From an uncultured Eubacterium sp. (GTDB lineage Bacteria; Bacillota; Clostridia; Lachnospirales; Lachnospiraceae): a DNA stretch of 51,971 bases. Made by a program: the position numbers and the translations under genes. Of this stretch, positions 25,908 through 34,651 are shown in pieces (position 1 is the stretch's first letter; the number at the start of each line of letters is the position of its first letter). The stretch lies in contig CAPAOV010000020.1 of the NCBI GenBank assembly GCA_948579355.1, positions 1 through 51,971 on the forward strand. Direction: 5' to 3'. Below the pieces are notes generated by a model. It worked only from the letters and a program-made list of their open reading frames with translations. It was not told where the DNA came from and made no database searches.

Positions 25908-28693
25908 ATATTTTTCAAAAGTTTACGCTGCGTTCATTGAAGCAGAACCGAACCCGGACGATGGTAACCATTGTCGGCATCATTTTGTCCGTTGCCATGA
26001 TAACAGCGGTAACAACAACAGTAAGCAGTCTGCAGCAGTTTATGTTGGAGGAGACAATACAGAATACCGGTTCATGGCATGTCTTAGTGGCGGATATTAA
26101 TGCCGCTGAATCAGAGAAGATTCAAAATGGGGAGGAAGTAGAAAATTGTGCCGTATTAAAAAATGTAGGATATGCGAAACTGGAAAAGTCACGGAACAAA
26201 GAAAAGCCATATCTCTATATTGCGGCTTATGCAGGAAATTTTGAGGAGAAGCTCTCGGTGACTGCGGTAGAGGGGAGACTGCCACAGAAACCATCGGAGA
26301 TTGCTTTGCCGACCAGTCTGGCAAGCAATGGCGGCATCAGATATAAGCTGGGAGACACACTGTCCCTTTCCGTTGGCATTCGTAAAAGTGCAGAGCAAAA
26401 ACTTCTGTGGCAAAGTTATGCCGATGAGGAAACGCTTCAGAAGGAGACATTTGTAGAACAGGGGAAAAAGGTATATCAGGTAGTTGGTTTCTATGAGAGT
26501 GCGACCATTGACGGCAATTCCTCAGCCGTAGGGTATCCGGCGCTGACGAAAGCGGATAATACAGAAAAGGACTTGGGAGAACGGCTTTATATAACGATGA
26601 AAGAACCGGGAACGGCAGCGGAATTTGCCGGACATTTGAAAGTTGAAGCCGATTCCCGTTTTCATGTTTTACCTAACGTACACAACAACAGATATTATTT
26701 GCTATATGGTGGGTACACGACTGGAAGCAATTTTGATTCCGTATTGTCGGGCCTGATGTTGATTCTCATTGGAATTATTATGTTTGGCTCAATCTCCCTG
26801 ATTGGTAATTCCTTTTCGATTTCGGTCAACGAGCGCAAGAAGCAGTTTGGTCTGTTATCTTCCATCGGGGCGACGAGAAAACAATTAAAGAGGGGCGTGT
26901 TTTTTGAGGCCGTCGTTTTGAGCGCAATAGGGATTCCGCTCGGAATATTGGCAGGTATCGGCGGTATGACGGTAACGTTCCATTTTGTCGGTGATTTATT
27001 TGAGTCCATGAGGTTCTCGGAAAGGACAGGCGCCCCGCAATTGCATATGGCGGCTGCAGGATGGGCCGTTTTATTAGCTACCGGCATTGGTTTTCTTACC
27101 ATTTTAATATCGGCGTATCTGCCGGCGCGGAAAGCGTTAAAAGTGTCGGCGATTCAGACGATTCGCCAGACAGCCGATATCCGGATTCGTTCACGGCAGG
27201 TGAAGACATCAAAACTTACCGGACGGTTGTTCGGCATTGAGGGAGTATTGGCGTCAAAAAACTTTAAGAGAAACCGGAGAAAATATCGGGCAACCGTATT
27301 CTCCCTGTTTATCAGCGTCGTGCTTTTTATCTCGGCAACGAGCTTTTGTGATTATATGGCAAAGGGTCTGGATGTACTAGTGCAGGAATATGATTATGAT
27401 ATCTCTTATCGGATGGAAGAGTCACCGACGGCGAAAAAGATTTACCAGAAGATGTCGCAGGTGAAAGGCGTAACGAAATCAGGATACTATTTTGACACGG
27501 TGGCAGAGGATATGCCGCTCTCGGTCATCGTACCGGATAAGAATATTAATGAGCAGTACCGCAAAGATGGACTTTTGTCCGAGCCGATGGACGAAAAGCA
27601 GGAAAAAATAGTGCCATCTGAATGGCAGATGATAGACAATGTTTATATTATGTTTGTGGAAGATAACGAGTACCGTCAGTATTTGAAGAGCCAGAATTTA
27701 AGACCGGAAGAGTATATTAATGGAAAACAGTCGAAAGCCGTTATCGCAGATAAGATAACCGTGCCGGGGGAAGAGGGCTATGCGGGATATCATATATTGA
27801 GTACAAATCCTCAGGAAATCACTCTCTGTTATCCAAAAAGATTACCAGATGGGTATGCGGTTGATTCCGGCACCAGAACGACAGGGAAGAATGGACAATT
27901 GCTTTACCGCATGGCGCAATATGAAACCGTTACTCGGAAAGCGGAGGATGGAGAAGAGTATCAGTCGGAAGAGGAAATTAAAGGGTCTTCGGTTTGGGTG
28001 GAAGCAGAGAAAGTTTTTGATAAAAGAGTAACCTTATCCGGAACGATAGTAGAGGAAGCTCCGTATGGAATAGAGGTTAATACGGGGATGGTAATCTGCT
28101 ATCCGGAGAGTGCGATGACAGAATTGTGTCCGAAGACAATAAAGAAAGAATGGGTAATGTCGTTTAACAGTGCGAATGCGGCGGCGACATATGAGGAGAT
28201 GAGTGATTTGCTGGCGGAAAACGGCCAGACAACAGAAAGCCTGAATAATATTGCTGACCAGATACAGGCTTCCCGTTCATTGCTTATTGTTATGAGAATC
28301 TTTTCCTATGGTTTTATTATACTCATTTCACTGATTGCCATGGCGAATGTATTCAATACCATTTCCACAAATATCTCCTTGCGGAAGCGGGAATTTGCCA
28401 TCTTGCAGTCGATAGGAATGACAAAGCGGAGTTTTCACAGGATGATGAACTATGAGTGCATTTTGTACGGGTGCAAGGGTTTAATCTTTGGCCTGCCTGT
28501 GGCAGTTGCTGTCACTTATTTCATTTACCGGACGCTGAATGGCGGAGTTTTGATTTCATTCTATATTCCGTGGTACAGCGTGGGAATTGCCGTTGTTAGC
28601 GTTTTTGTAGTCGTATTTGCCACAATGCTTTATGCAACCCGTAAATTGAGGAAAGATGATGTCGTTGAGACATTAAAGAATGAAAATTTTTAA
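25904..28693 (+). CDS. FtsX-like ABC transporter permease
   Basis: 929 residues with two FtsX units: a first helix near 15-40, an extracytoplasmic domain, then three helices near 285-415; a second helix near 455-480, a second large extracytoplasmic domain (about 485-800), and three final helices near 805-920. FtsX-family text includes SIGATRKQLKR and its repeat SIGMTKRSFHR near the second group of helices. This is the SalY/MacB-like mechanotransmission class rather than a classical importer. It overlaps the ATPase gene by 4 bases. The regulated promoter with tandem boxes suggests induction by a two-component system. Confidence 0.92.
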   Translation: MNIFQKFTLRSLKQNRTRTMVTIVGIILSVAMITAVTTTVSSLQQFMLEETIQNTGSWHVLVADINAAESEKIQNGEEVENCAVLKNVGYAKLEKSRNKEKPYLYIAAYAGNFEEKLSVTAVEGRLPQKPSEIALPTSLASNGGIRYKLGDTLSLSVGIRKSAEQKLLWQSYADEETLQKETFVEQGKKVYQVVGFYESATIDGNSSAVGYPALTKADNTEKDLGERLYITMKEPGTAAEFAGHLKVEADSRFHVLPNVHNNRYYLLYGGYTTGSNFDSVLSGLMLILIGIIMFGSISLIGNSFSISVNERKKQFGLLSSIGATRKQLKRGVFFEAVVLSAIGIPLGILAGIGGMTVTFHFVGDLFESMRFSERTGAPQLHMAAAGWAVLLATGIGFLTILISAYLPARKALKVSAIQTIRQTADIRIRSRQVKTSKLTGRLFGIEGVLASKNFKRNRRKYRATVFSLFISVVLFISATSFCDYMAKGLDVLVQEYDYDISYRMEESPTAKKIYQKMSQVKGVTKSGYYFDTVAEDMPLSVIVPDKNINEQYRKDGLLSEPMDEKQEKIVPSEWQMIDNVYIMFVEDNEYRQYLKSQNLRPEEYINGKQSKAVIADKITVPGEEGYAGYHILSTNPQEITLCYPKRLPDGYAVDSGTRTTGKNGQLLYRMAQYETVTRKAEDGEEYQSEEEIKGSSVWVEAEKVFDKRVTLSGTIVEEAPYGIEVNTGMVICYPESAMTELCPKTIKKEWVMSFNSANAAATYEEMSDLLAENGQTTESLNNIADQIQASRSLLIVMRIFSYGFIILISLIAMANVFNTISTNISLRKREFAILQSIGMTKRSFHRMMNYECILYGCKGLIFGLPVAVAVTYFIYRTLNGGVLISFYIPWYSVGIAVVSVFVVVFATMLYATRKLRKDDVVETLKNENF

Positions 28694-28697
28694 AGCC

Positions 28698-28726
28698 TTG
28701 TCAAAACGAAGCAATCGTGCTAAGAT
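28698..28726 (+). promoter_or_regulatory. Promoter of the riboflavin operon
   Basis: TTGTCA at 28698-28703, 17 bases, TAAGAT at 28721-28726, about 15 bases ahead of the FMN riboswitch. Confidence 0.6.
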
Positions 28727-28741
28727 AGAGAACAGAGAGAC

Positions 28742-28860
28742 AGTCTTCGGGGCGAGGTGAAATTCCTCACCGGCGGTATAGCCCGCGAGCGGTTTTTATA
28801 AACTGCTGATTTGGTGTGATTCCAAAGCCGACAGTATAGTCTGGATGATAGAAGATTTGT
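28742..28860 (+). promoter_or_regulatory. FMN riboswitch (RFN element)
   Basis: Conserved RFN blocks are all present: GGGGCGAGGTGAAATTCCTC, ACCGGCGGTATAGCCCGCGA, GATTTGGTGTGATTCC, CCGACAGTATAGTCTGGATG and a final GAAGA. Binds flavin mononucleotide and, with the terminator downstream, lowers transcription of ribD-ribE-ribBA-ribH when FMN is plentiful. Confidence 0.97.
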
Positions 28861-28880
28861 TGTTTTTATAATGCGAGTTT

Positions 28881-28919
28881 ATGCCCCGAGTATCGTCTGT
28901 TACCCGGGGCATTTTTTTG
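28881..28919 (+). terminator. Attenuator terminator of the FMN riboswitch
   Basis: Stem ATGCCCCG at 28881 pairing with CGGGGCAT ending 28912, loop of about 16 bases, then TTTTTTT. It lies between the aptamer and ribD, so it is the expression platform. Confidence 0.9.
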
Positions 28920-28974
28920 CTTATAGGATTAGGGTGTCCTTTTTTGGTGCATTTGGCGAAAGGAATTATTCTTT

Positions 28975-30084
28975 ATGGAACAGGAAAAAGAGAAAGCTGT
29001 TATGACAAAACAACAATATATGCGATTGGCGTTGGATATCGCTAAGAAAGGCATGGGCCATACTTCGCCAAACCCTATGGTTGGCTGCATAGTAGTCAAA
29101 AATCAGCGGATTATTGCCGAGGGGTATCATGAGCGGTATGGCGGGTTTCATGCTGAGAGAAATGCATTGACAAGATGTACAGAGGATTTGACAGGGGCAG
29201 AGATGTATGTGACGTTAGAACCATGCTGTCATTACGGCAATACGCCGCCCTGTACGGAGATTATCATTGAGCGGGGAATTAGTAAAGTATATGTTGGCTG
29301 CATGGATGCCAATCCGCAGGTTGCCGGAAAGGGAGTTCGGATTCTGCGCGAACATGGTATTGCGGTAGAGACCGGCGTACTGGAAGAGGAATGTCTGGCT
29401 CTCAATGAGATTTTCTTTCATTACATCACGACGAAGACACCATACGTGGCAATGAAATATGCTATGACTATGGATGGCAAAATTGCTTCCCATACCGGAG
29501 ACTCTAAGTGGGTGACCGGTGAGGAAGCGAGGCATCATGTACATGAATTGCGCAAACGCTATTCTGCCATTATGGTCGGCATCGGTACAGTGCTGGCGGA
29601 TGACCCTATGTTGAATTGCCGCACTGAGGAGGGAGTTGACCCGGTGCGGATTATATGTGATTCAAGACTGCGCACTCCGTTGGATAGTCAGATAGTAAAG
29701 ACGGCAAAGGAAATTCCGACCATTATATGTTATGATAAGGGGCAGGAAGAAAAGCTTGACGCCTTGCGAAATGCCGGCGTGGAAGTGATGCGTATAGCAA
29801 ACAAGGGTAAAGTGGATATTCATGCGGTGATGAAAGAGCTTGCTTCTCGTGGCATTGACAGTGTTTTAGTAGAGGGAGGAGGAATATTCCACGGAGCTAT
29901 GCTGAAAAGTGGTTTGGTTAAGAAAATTTACTGCTATATAGCGCCAAAACTGATTGGTGGGGAAGACGCCAAGTCACCGGTAGAGGGAACCGGATTTCCT
30001 CTTATGCGGGAGGCGTTAGATATTTCGGATATAGAAATTCTCAAAGTAGGAAAAGATATTTGTATCAGTGGTCATGTCGGTTAG
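28975..30084 (+). CDS. ribD: Riboflavin biosynthesis deaminase/reductase
   Basis: 369 residues, bifunctional. The N-terminal deaminase has the zinc site HAERNAL near 60 and PCCHYGNTPPC near 83; the C-terminal reductase begins about 145 (TPYVAMKYAMTMDGKIA, then GIGTVLADDPMLNCR). Converts diaminohydroxyphosphoribosylaminopyrimidine to the reduced ribityl product. First gene behind the FMN riboswitch. The ATG at 28975 follows AAAGGAAT. Confidence 0.96.
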   Translation: MEQEKEKAVMTKQQYMRLALDIAKKGMGHTSPNPMVGCIVVKNQRIIAEGYHERYGGFHAERNALTRCTEDLTGAEMYVTLEPCCHYGNTPPCTEIIIERGISKVYVGCMDANPQVAGKGVRILREHGIAVETGVLEEECLALNEIFFHYITTKTPYVAMKYAMTMDGKIASHTGDSKWVTGEEARHHVHELRKRYSAIMVGIGTVLADDPMLNCRTEEGVDPVRIICDSRLRTPLDSQIVKTAKEIPTIICYDKGQEEKLDALRNAGVEVMRIANKGKVDIHAVMKELASRGIDSVLVEGGGIFHGAMLKSGLVKKIYCYIAPKLIGGEDAKSPVEGTGFPLMREALDISDIEILKVGKDICISGHVG

Positions 30085-30132
30085 ATAGCTGTGACTGTAT
30101 TTGCTGAAGCAGCAGAAAAGAGGTGGTGAACC

Positions 30133-30780
30133 ATATTTACGGGAATAATAGAAGAGATTGGAACTTTGCTGGAAATAGAGCGGGGAAGCCAATCCGCTTT
30201 GCTCCATATCGAATGTAAAAAAGTTTTAGAGGGAACGCAGGTTGGCGACAGTATTGCTGTTAATGGCGTGTGTCTGACAGTGACAGCGCTCAATGGCGGG
30301 GGATATACGGCAGATGTTATGTCAGAGACATTGAATCGGAGTACATTAGCCTCCATGAAGCGGGGAAGCCGGGTGAATCTGGAACGTGCCATGGCGGCGG
30401 ACGGACGTTTTGGAGGACATATTGTGGCGGGCCATGTTGACGGTATCGGTGAGATTATAAAGATTGCGCGCGATGAGACGGCGATTTGGTATCGCATATC
30501 AGCGGCGCCGGAAGTTATGCGGTACATTGTGGAGAAAGGTTCCATTACGATTGACGGCATCAGTCTTACCGTAGCGCAGGTAAGCGATACTGATTTTACC
30601 GTGTCGGTGATTCCGCACACGCAGGCCAATACGGTTTTGAGAGAAAAAAGAGCGGGTGACTATGTGAATCTCGAGACGGATATCATTGGCAAATATGTGG
30701 AAAAATTGTTGTACCCGAGTGCGGAGACAAAAAAAGAAAGCAAGTTGACGATGGAATTTTTGAGAGAAAATGGTTTTTAG
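30133..30780 (+). CDS. ribE: Riboflavin synthase alpha chain, apparent AUA start codon
   Basis: Joins two lumazine molecules into riboflavin. The family almost always begins MFTG; here the same residues are encoded from 30133 as ATA-TTT-ACG-GGA followed by IIEEIG. An in-frame TGA at 30127 excludes any upstream start, and AGGTGG lies 6 bases before the ATA. The next possible start is TTG at 30166, which would remove the first 11 conserved residues. Two homologous barrels are visible; the second starts near GGHIVAGHVDGIGEI. From ATA the protein has about 215 residues, normal for the family. ATA is a rare start, so this is either true non-standard initiation or a damaged start. Confidence 0.9.
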   Translation: MFTGIIEEIGTLLEIERGSQSALLHIECKKVLEGTQVGDSIAVNGVCLTVTALNGGGYTADVMSETLNRSTLASMKRGSRVNLERAMAADGRFGGHIVAGHVDGIGEIIKIARDETAIWYRISAAPEVMRYIVEKGSITIDGISLTVAQVSDTDFTVSVIPHTQANTVLREKRAGDYVNLETDIIGKYVEKLLYPSAETKKESKLTMEFLRENGF

Positions 30781-30797
30781 AAGACAGGGAATGGAGA

Positions 30798-32012
30798 ATG
30801 ATTATGATAGAATTGGCAACAATTGAGGAAGCGTTACAGGATTTGCGGGAGGGAAAATTGATTCTGGTAATTGATGACCCGGACCGTGAAAATGAGGGCG
30901 ATTTAATCTGCGCGGCAGAATTTGCCACGGCAGAAAATGTAAACACGATGGCTACATTGGCGAAAGGACTAATCTGTATGCCAATGAGCAGCGGCATGAC
31001 AGAGAAATTAAAACTGAACCAAATGGTTGAAGTAAATACCGATAACCATGCGACGGCGTTTACCGTTTCCATTGACCATGTAGATACGACAACGGGCATT
31101 TCGGCAGTGGAGCGTTCCCTTACGGCGATGAAATGTGTCGAGGACGGGGTAAAACCGGAGGATTTCCGCAGACCGGGGCATATGTTTCCGCTGGAGGCAC
31201 GGGAGGGCGGTGTACTCAAACGTGCCGGACATACGGAAGCGACTGTCGATTTGATGAAGCTGGCCGGACTCAGGGAATGCGGGCTTTGCTGTGAAATTAT
31301 GCGCGAAGATGGTACGATGATGCGTACTGCCGAGCTCTTAACGTTTGCTAAGAGGCACAATTTTAAAGTAATAACGATTGAGGACTTAATCAAAAAACGG
31401 TTGGAAAAAGAAAGTCTTGTAAAAAAGGAAGCAGAGGCAAAACTTCCTACAAAATTTGGGGATTTTACCATTCATGGATATGAAAATATTACGAATGGGG
31501 AACATCACGTGGCGTTGACAATGGGAGATGTTGGCGACGGTGAGCCGGTACTGTGCCGCGTGCATTCGGAATGTCTCACCGGTGATGTATTTGGCTCTCA
31601 CCGCTGTGACTGCGGAGAACAGTTGGAAAACGCAATGAAGATGATTGCCGAAGAGGGGAGGGGCATTCTTCTTTATATGAGACAGGAGGGAAGAGGAATC
31701 GGACTTCTCAATAAGTTAAAGGCATACGAACTTCAGGAACAGGGATACGATACGGTGGAGGCAAATGTCAAGCTTGGCTTTGCACCGGATCTCCGGGAAT
31801 ATGGGATTGGCGCACAGATTTTACACGATTTGGGAGCAAAAAAATTGCGGCTGATGACAAATAATCCCAAAAAGATTGCCGGATTGGCGGGTTATGGTAT
31901 TACCATCGAAGAGCGTGTTCCGATAGAGATAGCGCCTAAACCGGAAGATTATAAGTATTTAGTGACAAAACAGGAAAAAATGCAGCACATGACACACTAT
32001 GATGTCAAGTGA
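30798..32012 (+). CDS. ribBA: Bifunctional DHBP synthase / GTP cyclohydrolase II
   Basis: 404 residues. N-terminal 3,4-dihydroxy-2-butanone-4-phosphate synthase: VIDDPDRENEGDLI near 28 and RPGHMFPL with RAGHTEA. C-terminal GTP cyclohydrolase II: zinc site CLTGDVFGSHRCDCGEQ near 258, RQEGRGIGL near 298. Makes both branch inputs of the riboflavin pathway. The start is ATG 30798 (AGGGA 7 bases upstream); ATG 30804, with GGAGA before it, is equally possible. It lies 17 bases after ribE. Confidence 0.97.
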   Translation: MIMIELATIEEALQDLREGKLILVIDDPDRENEGDLICAAEFATAENVNTMATLAKGLICMPMSSGMTEKLKLNQMVEVNTDNHATAFTVSIDHVDTTTGISAVERSLTAMKCVEDGVKPEDFRRPGHMFPLEAREGGVLKRAGHTEATVDLMKLAGLRECGLCCEIMREDGTMMRTAELLTFAKRHNFKVITIEDLIKKRLEKESLVKKEAEAKLPTKFGDFTIHGYENITNGEHHVALTMGDVGDGEPVLCRVHSECLTGDVFGSHRCDCGEQLENAMKMIAEEGRGILLYMRQEGRGIGLLNKLKAYELQEQGYDTVEANVKLGFAPDLREYGIGAQILHDLGAKKLRLMTNNPKKIAGLAGYGITIEERVPIEIAPKPEDYKYLVTKQEKMQHMTHYDVK

Positions 32013-32088
32013 TGCATCATAATAGAAAAAAGAATGGAAGGAGATAAAGGCTGAGCTCACTGCCTGATGCTCCGGAATGGAGGAAAAA

Positions 32089-32550
32089 ATGAAATTATTT
32101 GAAGGAAATGTAATTGGAAACGGTATGAAAATCGGTATCGTGGCGGCAAGATTTAATGAGTTTATTGTAAGTAAGCTGATTGGTGGAGCGGAGGATGCTC
32201 TCGTCCGTCACGGTGTGGAGACGGATGATATTGAACTTGCCTGGGTACCGGGCGCTTTTGAAATCCCGATTGTAGCACAGAAGATGGCTCAGAGCGGTAA
32301 ATACGACGCAATCCTCTGCTTAGGGGCGGTTATTAAAGGTTCTACATCTCATTATGATTATGTATGTGCAGAAGTGAGTAAGGGAGTGGCTGCGGTTGGT
32401 CTTAATACGGGTGTGCCGACGATGTTTGGTGTGCTGACAACAGATAATATTGAACAGGCGATTGAGCGCGCAGGTACAAAAGCCGGAAACAAAGGGTATG
32501 ATGCGGCATGTGCCGCAATTGAAATGGCGGATTTGATGAGAAATATGTAA
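32089..32550 (+). CDS. ribH: 6,7-dimethyl-8-ribityllumazine synthase
   Basis: 153 residues from ATG 32089, which has a perfect GGAGG 5 bases before it; the ATG at 32077 lacks one. Seen: the substrate loop ARFNEFIVSKLI near 20-31, WVPGAFEIP near 51, GAVIKGSTSHYDYVC near 83 (catalytic His) and a C-terminal helix. Forms the lumazine shell that feeds riboflavin synthase. It is the last gene of the riboswitch operon. Confidence 0.96.
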   Translation: MKLFEGNVIGNGMKIGIVAARFNEFIVSKLIGGAEDALVRHGVETDDIELAWVPGAFEIPIVAQKMAQSGKYDAILCLGAVIKGSTSHYDYVCAEVSKGVAAVGLNTGVPTMFGVLTTDNIEQAIERAGTKAGNKGYDAACAAIEMADLMRNM

Positions 32551-32589
32551 TCTGTTTTTAATGAAACCGCCCGGAAAGAGAGGAATTTT

Positions 32590-33543
32590 ATGAATGTAGC
32601 AGAAGTAAAAAATCAGGTGGAGCAAATTCGTACGAACATAGAGAAAGTGATTGTCGGAAAACCGGACGTAATTGATTTGGTATTGACGGCATTTTTGGCC
32701 GGAGGCCATGTGTTGTTGGAAGATGTTCCGGGAACTGGGAAGACAATGCTCGCCAAATCATTAGCGGCGTCTATGGATATGGACTGTAAGCGGATACAGT
32801 TTACGCCTGACCTTCTTCCGGGTGACGTCACGGGCATTCAATATTTTAATCAAAAGGAAAGCGATTTTCAGTTTCGGGAGGGGGGGATTTTTACAAATGT
32901 CCTGCTTGCGGATGAAATTAACCGGGCAACACCCCGTACTCAGTCGGCGCTCTTGGAATGTATGGAGGAGCGGCAGGCGACAATTGACGGCACGACGATG
33001 GCATTACCGGAGCCGTTTTTTGTAATTGCCACGCAAAATCCTATTGAGGTATCAGGAACCTTTCCGCTGCCGGAAGCGCAATTGGACCGCTTTATTATGC
33101 AGGTTCCAATGGGATATCCAAAGCGCAGCGATGAAAAAGAGATTCTTGGCCGTTTTTCACAGGATAATCCGTTTGAACAGCTACGGGCGGTATGTACAAA
33201 AGAACAGTTTCAGGAGATGCAGAAAGCATGTGAACAAGTATTTGTACATGACAGTATAAAAGACTATTTGTTAGACATCGTAAAAGGAACGAGAGAACAT
33301 ACTAATATTTTATTAGGTGTGAGTACGCGCGGAGCCATAGCGTTTATGAAAGTGGCGAAATGTTATACTGCGCTTCAGGGCAATGGCTATGTAACGCCGG
33401 AGACAATAAAGAAATTGGCGCCTTATGTGCTTGGGCACCGCATTATTTTAGAAGATGCCTATGGCAGCAAAAAGAAAGCGCCCGATTATATTCAGGAGAT
33501 TACTCACTTTACGACAGTGCCGACGGAGGATTTTTCAAAGTGA
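32590..33543 (+). CDS. MoxR-family AAA+ ATPase
   Basis: 317 residues. Walker A EDVPGTGKTMLA near 43, Walker B VLLADEINRATPRTQ near 104, sensor region ATQNPIE near 145 and a C-terminal lid with GVSTRGAIAF. MoxR proteins act as chaperones for maturation of protein complexes, usually with a DUF58 protein next to them, as here. Its stop overlaps the DUF58 start (GTGA). AGAGAGG lies before the ATG. Confidence 0.92.
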   Translation: MNVAEVKNQVEQIRTNIEKVIVGKPDVIDLVLTAFLAGGHVLLEDVPGTGKTMLAKSLAASMDMDCKRIQFTPDLLPGDVTGIQYFNQKESDFQFREGGIFTNVLLADEINRATPRTQSALLECMEERQATIDGTTMALPEPFFVIATQNPIEVSGTFPLPEAQLDRFIMQVPMGYPKRSDEKEILGRFSQDNPFEQLRAVCTKEQFQEMQKACEQVFVHDSIKDYLLDIVKGTREHTNILLGVSTRGAIAFMKVAKCYTALQGNGYVTPETIKKLAPYVLGHRIILEDAYGSKKKAPDYIQEITHFTTVPTEDFSK

Positions 33544-34649
33544 TAGTATTACTTGCGCTTGTCCTCATATTCGTTTATTTGGTAATGACCGGTCATTATC
33601 AGAAACATTGGATGGAGGACTTTGAAGTTAAACTAAATTTTTCAGAAGAACAGGCTGGGGTAGGGGACAGTCTGTTTCTGTACGAGACCGCCGTCAATAA
33701 AAAGAAAATGAATTTGCCGGCTGTTTGTGTGAAATTTGGAACATCAAAGCATTTAGCCTTTGAAGGTCAGGAGAGTGGAACTGTTTCCGACCATTTTTAT
33801 CGGAATGATGTAATGAGTGTGGATGGGTTTCAGAAAGTACGCCGTAAGCTTCGCTTCACATGTAAAAAGCGGGGCTTATACTGCATTGAGGAAGCGGAGC
33901 TTGTCAGTTATGATATGTTTTTTGTAACTCCGTTTGTGCATCGTATAGCAGTAGATGCAAAGCTTTGTGTCTACCCGTCTCTTATATCGGTAGAGCGTCT
34001 GATTCCGATTTTTCGGTCTCTAAATGGAGATTTGCCGACAAGGGTGCCTCTGTTCGAAGATTCGTTTGCCTTTGCCGGAGTACGGGAGTACACGTCACAG
34101 GATTCCATGCGCAGGATTCACTGGAAAGCATCTGCGCGCATGGGGAGCTGGCAGGTAAAAACAACGGAATATAATGCTTCTACTCCTGTCGTAATTATGC
34201 TAAATCTCGAGTCGCCGGGAGTATTTACGCAAGAAGAAATTATGGAGGAGAGCATTCGTCTTGCGTATTCATTGATTTACTATTTTAGCGCTCATGGAAT
34301 CACGACTCGTTTTGTGGCAGTGGGGAATGAGAAGATACGTTTGGAAGGTGACGCACGTCGTCAGATTTCAGCGGCAAGACATGTTTTGGCAACGATTGCC
34401 TATGACGATGTTTGCTGCCGCGGAGAAGAGTTTATAGAGAGGGAGCTGCCAAGCCTCCATAAAAATGAACATGTGATGCTGATTTCTGCGGCCGGTAAGA
34501 AGCCGATGCAGCAGGCGGTAGAGCTGATGATGCATTGTGTGGAGCAGGTTACATGGGTGGCGCCTATGATTTCCAACAATGGTGAAGATAACGAGTTTCG
34601 CGAGATATCGCCTGCGATTGAACGTTGTCTCGTGAGATGGGGTGGGTGA
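33540..34649 (+). CDS. DUF58 domain protein
   Basis: 369 residues from the GTG at 33540, which overlaps the moxR stop. The same frame is open much further upstream inside moxR but that part is unsupported. Membrane segment at about 3-19, a beta-rich region, and the DUF58 core with FAGVREYTSQDSMRRIHWKASARMG near 180. DUF58 proteins are clients or partners of MoxR ATPases. Function in this organism is unknown; an envelope role is likely because of the anchor. Confidence 0.9.
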   Translation: MIVLLALVLIFVYLVMTGHYQKHWMEDFEVKLNFSEEQAGVGDSLFLYETAVNKKKMNLPAVCVKFGTSKHLAFEGQESGTVSDHFYRNDVMSVDGFQKVRRKLRFTCKKRGLYCIEEAELVSYDMFFVTPFVHRIAVDAKLCVYPSLISVERLIPIFRSLNGDLPTRVPLFEDSFAFAGVREYTSQDSMRRIHWKASARMGSWQVKTTEYNASTPVVIMLNLESPGVFTQEEIMEESIRLAYSLIYYFSAHGITTRFVAVGNEKIRLEGDARRQISAARHVLATIAYDDVCCRGEEFIERELPSLHKNEHVMLISAAGKKPMQQAVELMMHCVEQVTWVAPMISNNGEDNEFREISPAIERCLVRWGG

Positions 34650-34651
34650 TT

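Noticed and set aside
33360..33539. N-terminal extension of the DUF58 protein inside moxR
   Set aside because: The GTG at 33540 overlapping the moxR stop gives the expected N-terminal membrane segment; the extension is moxR read out of frame.
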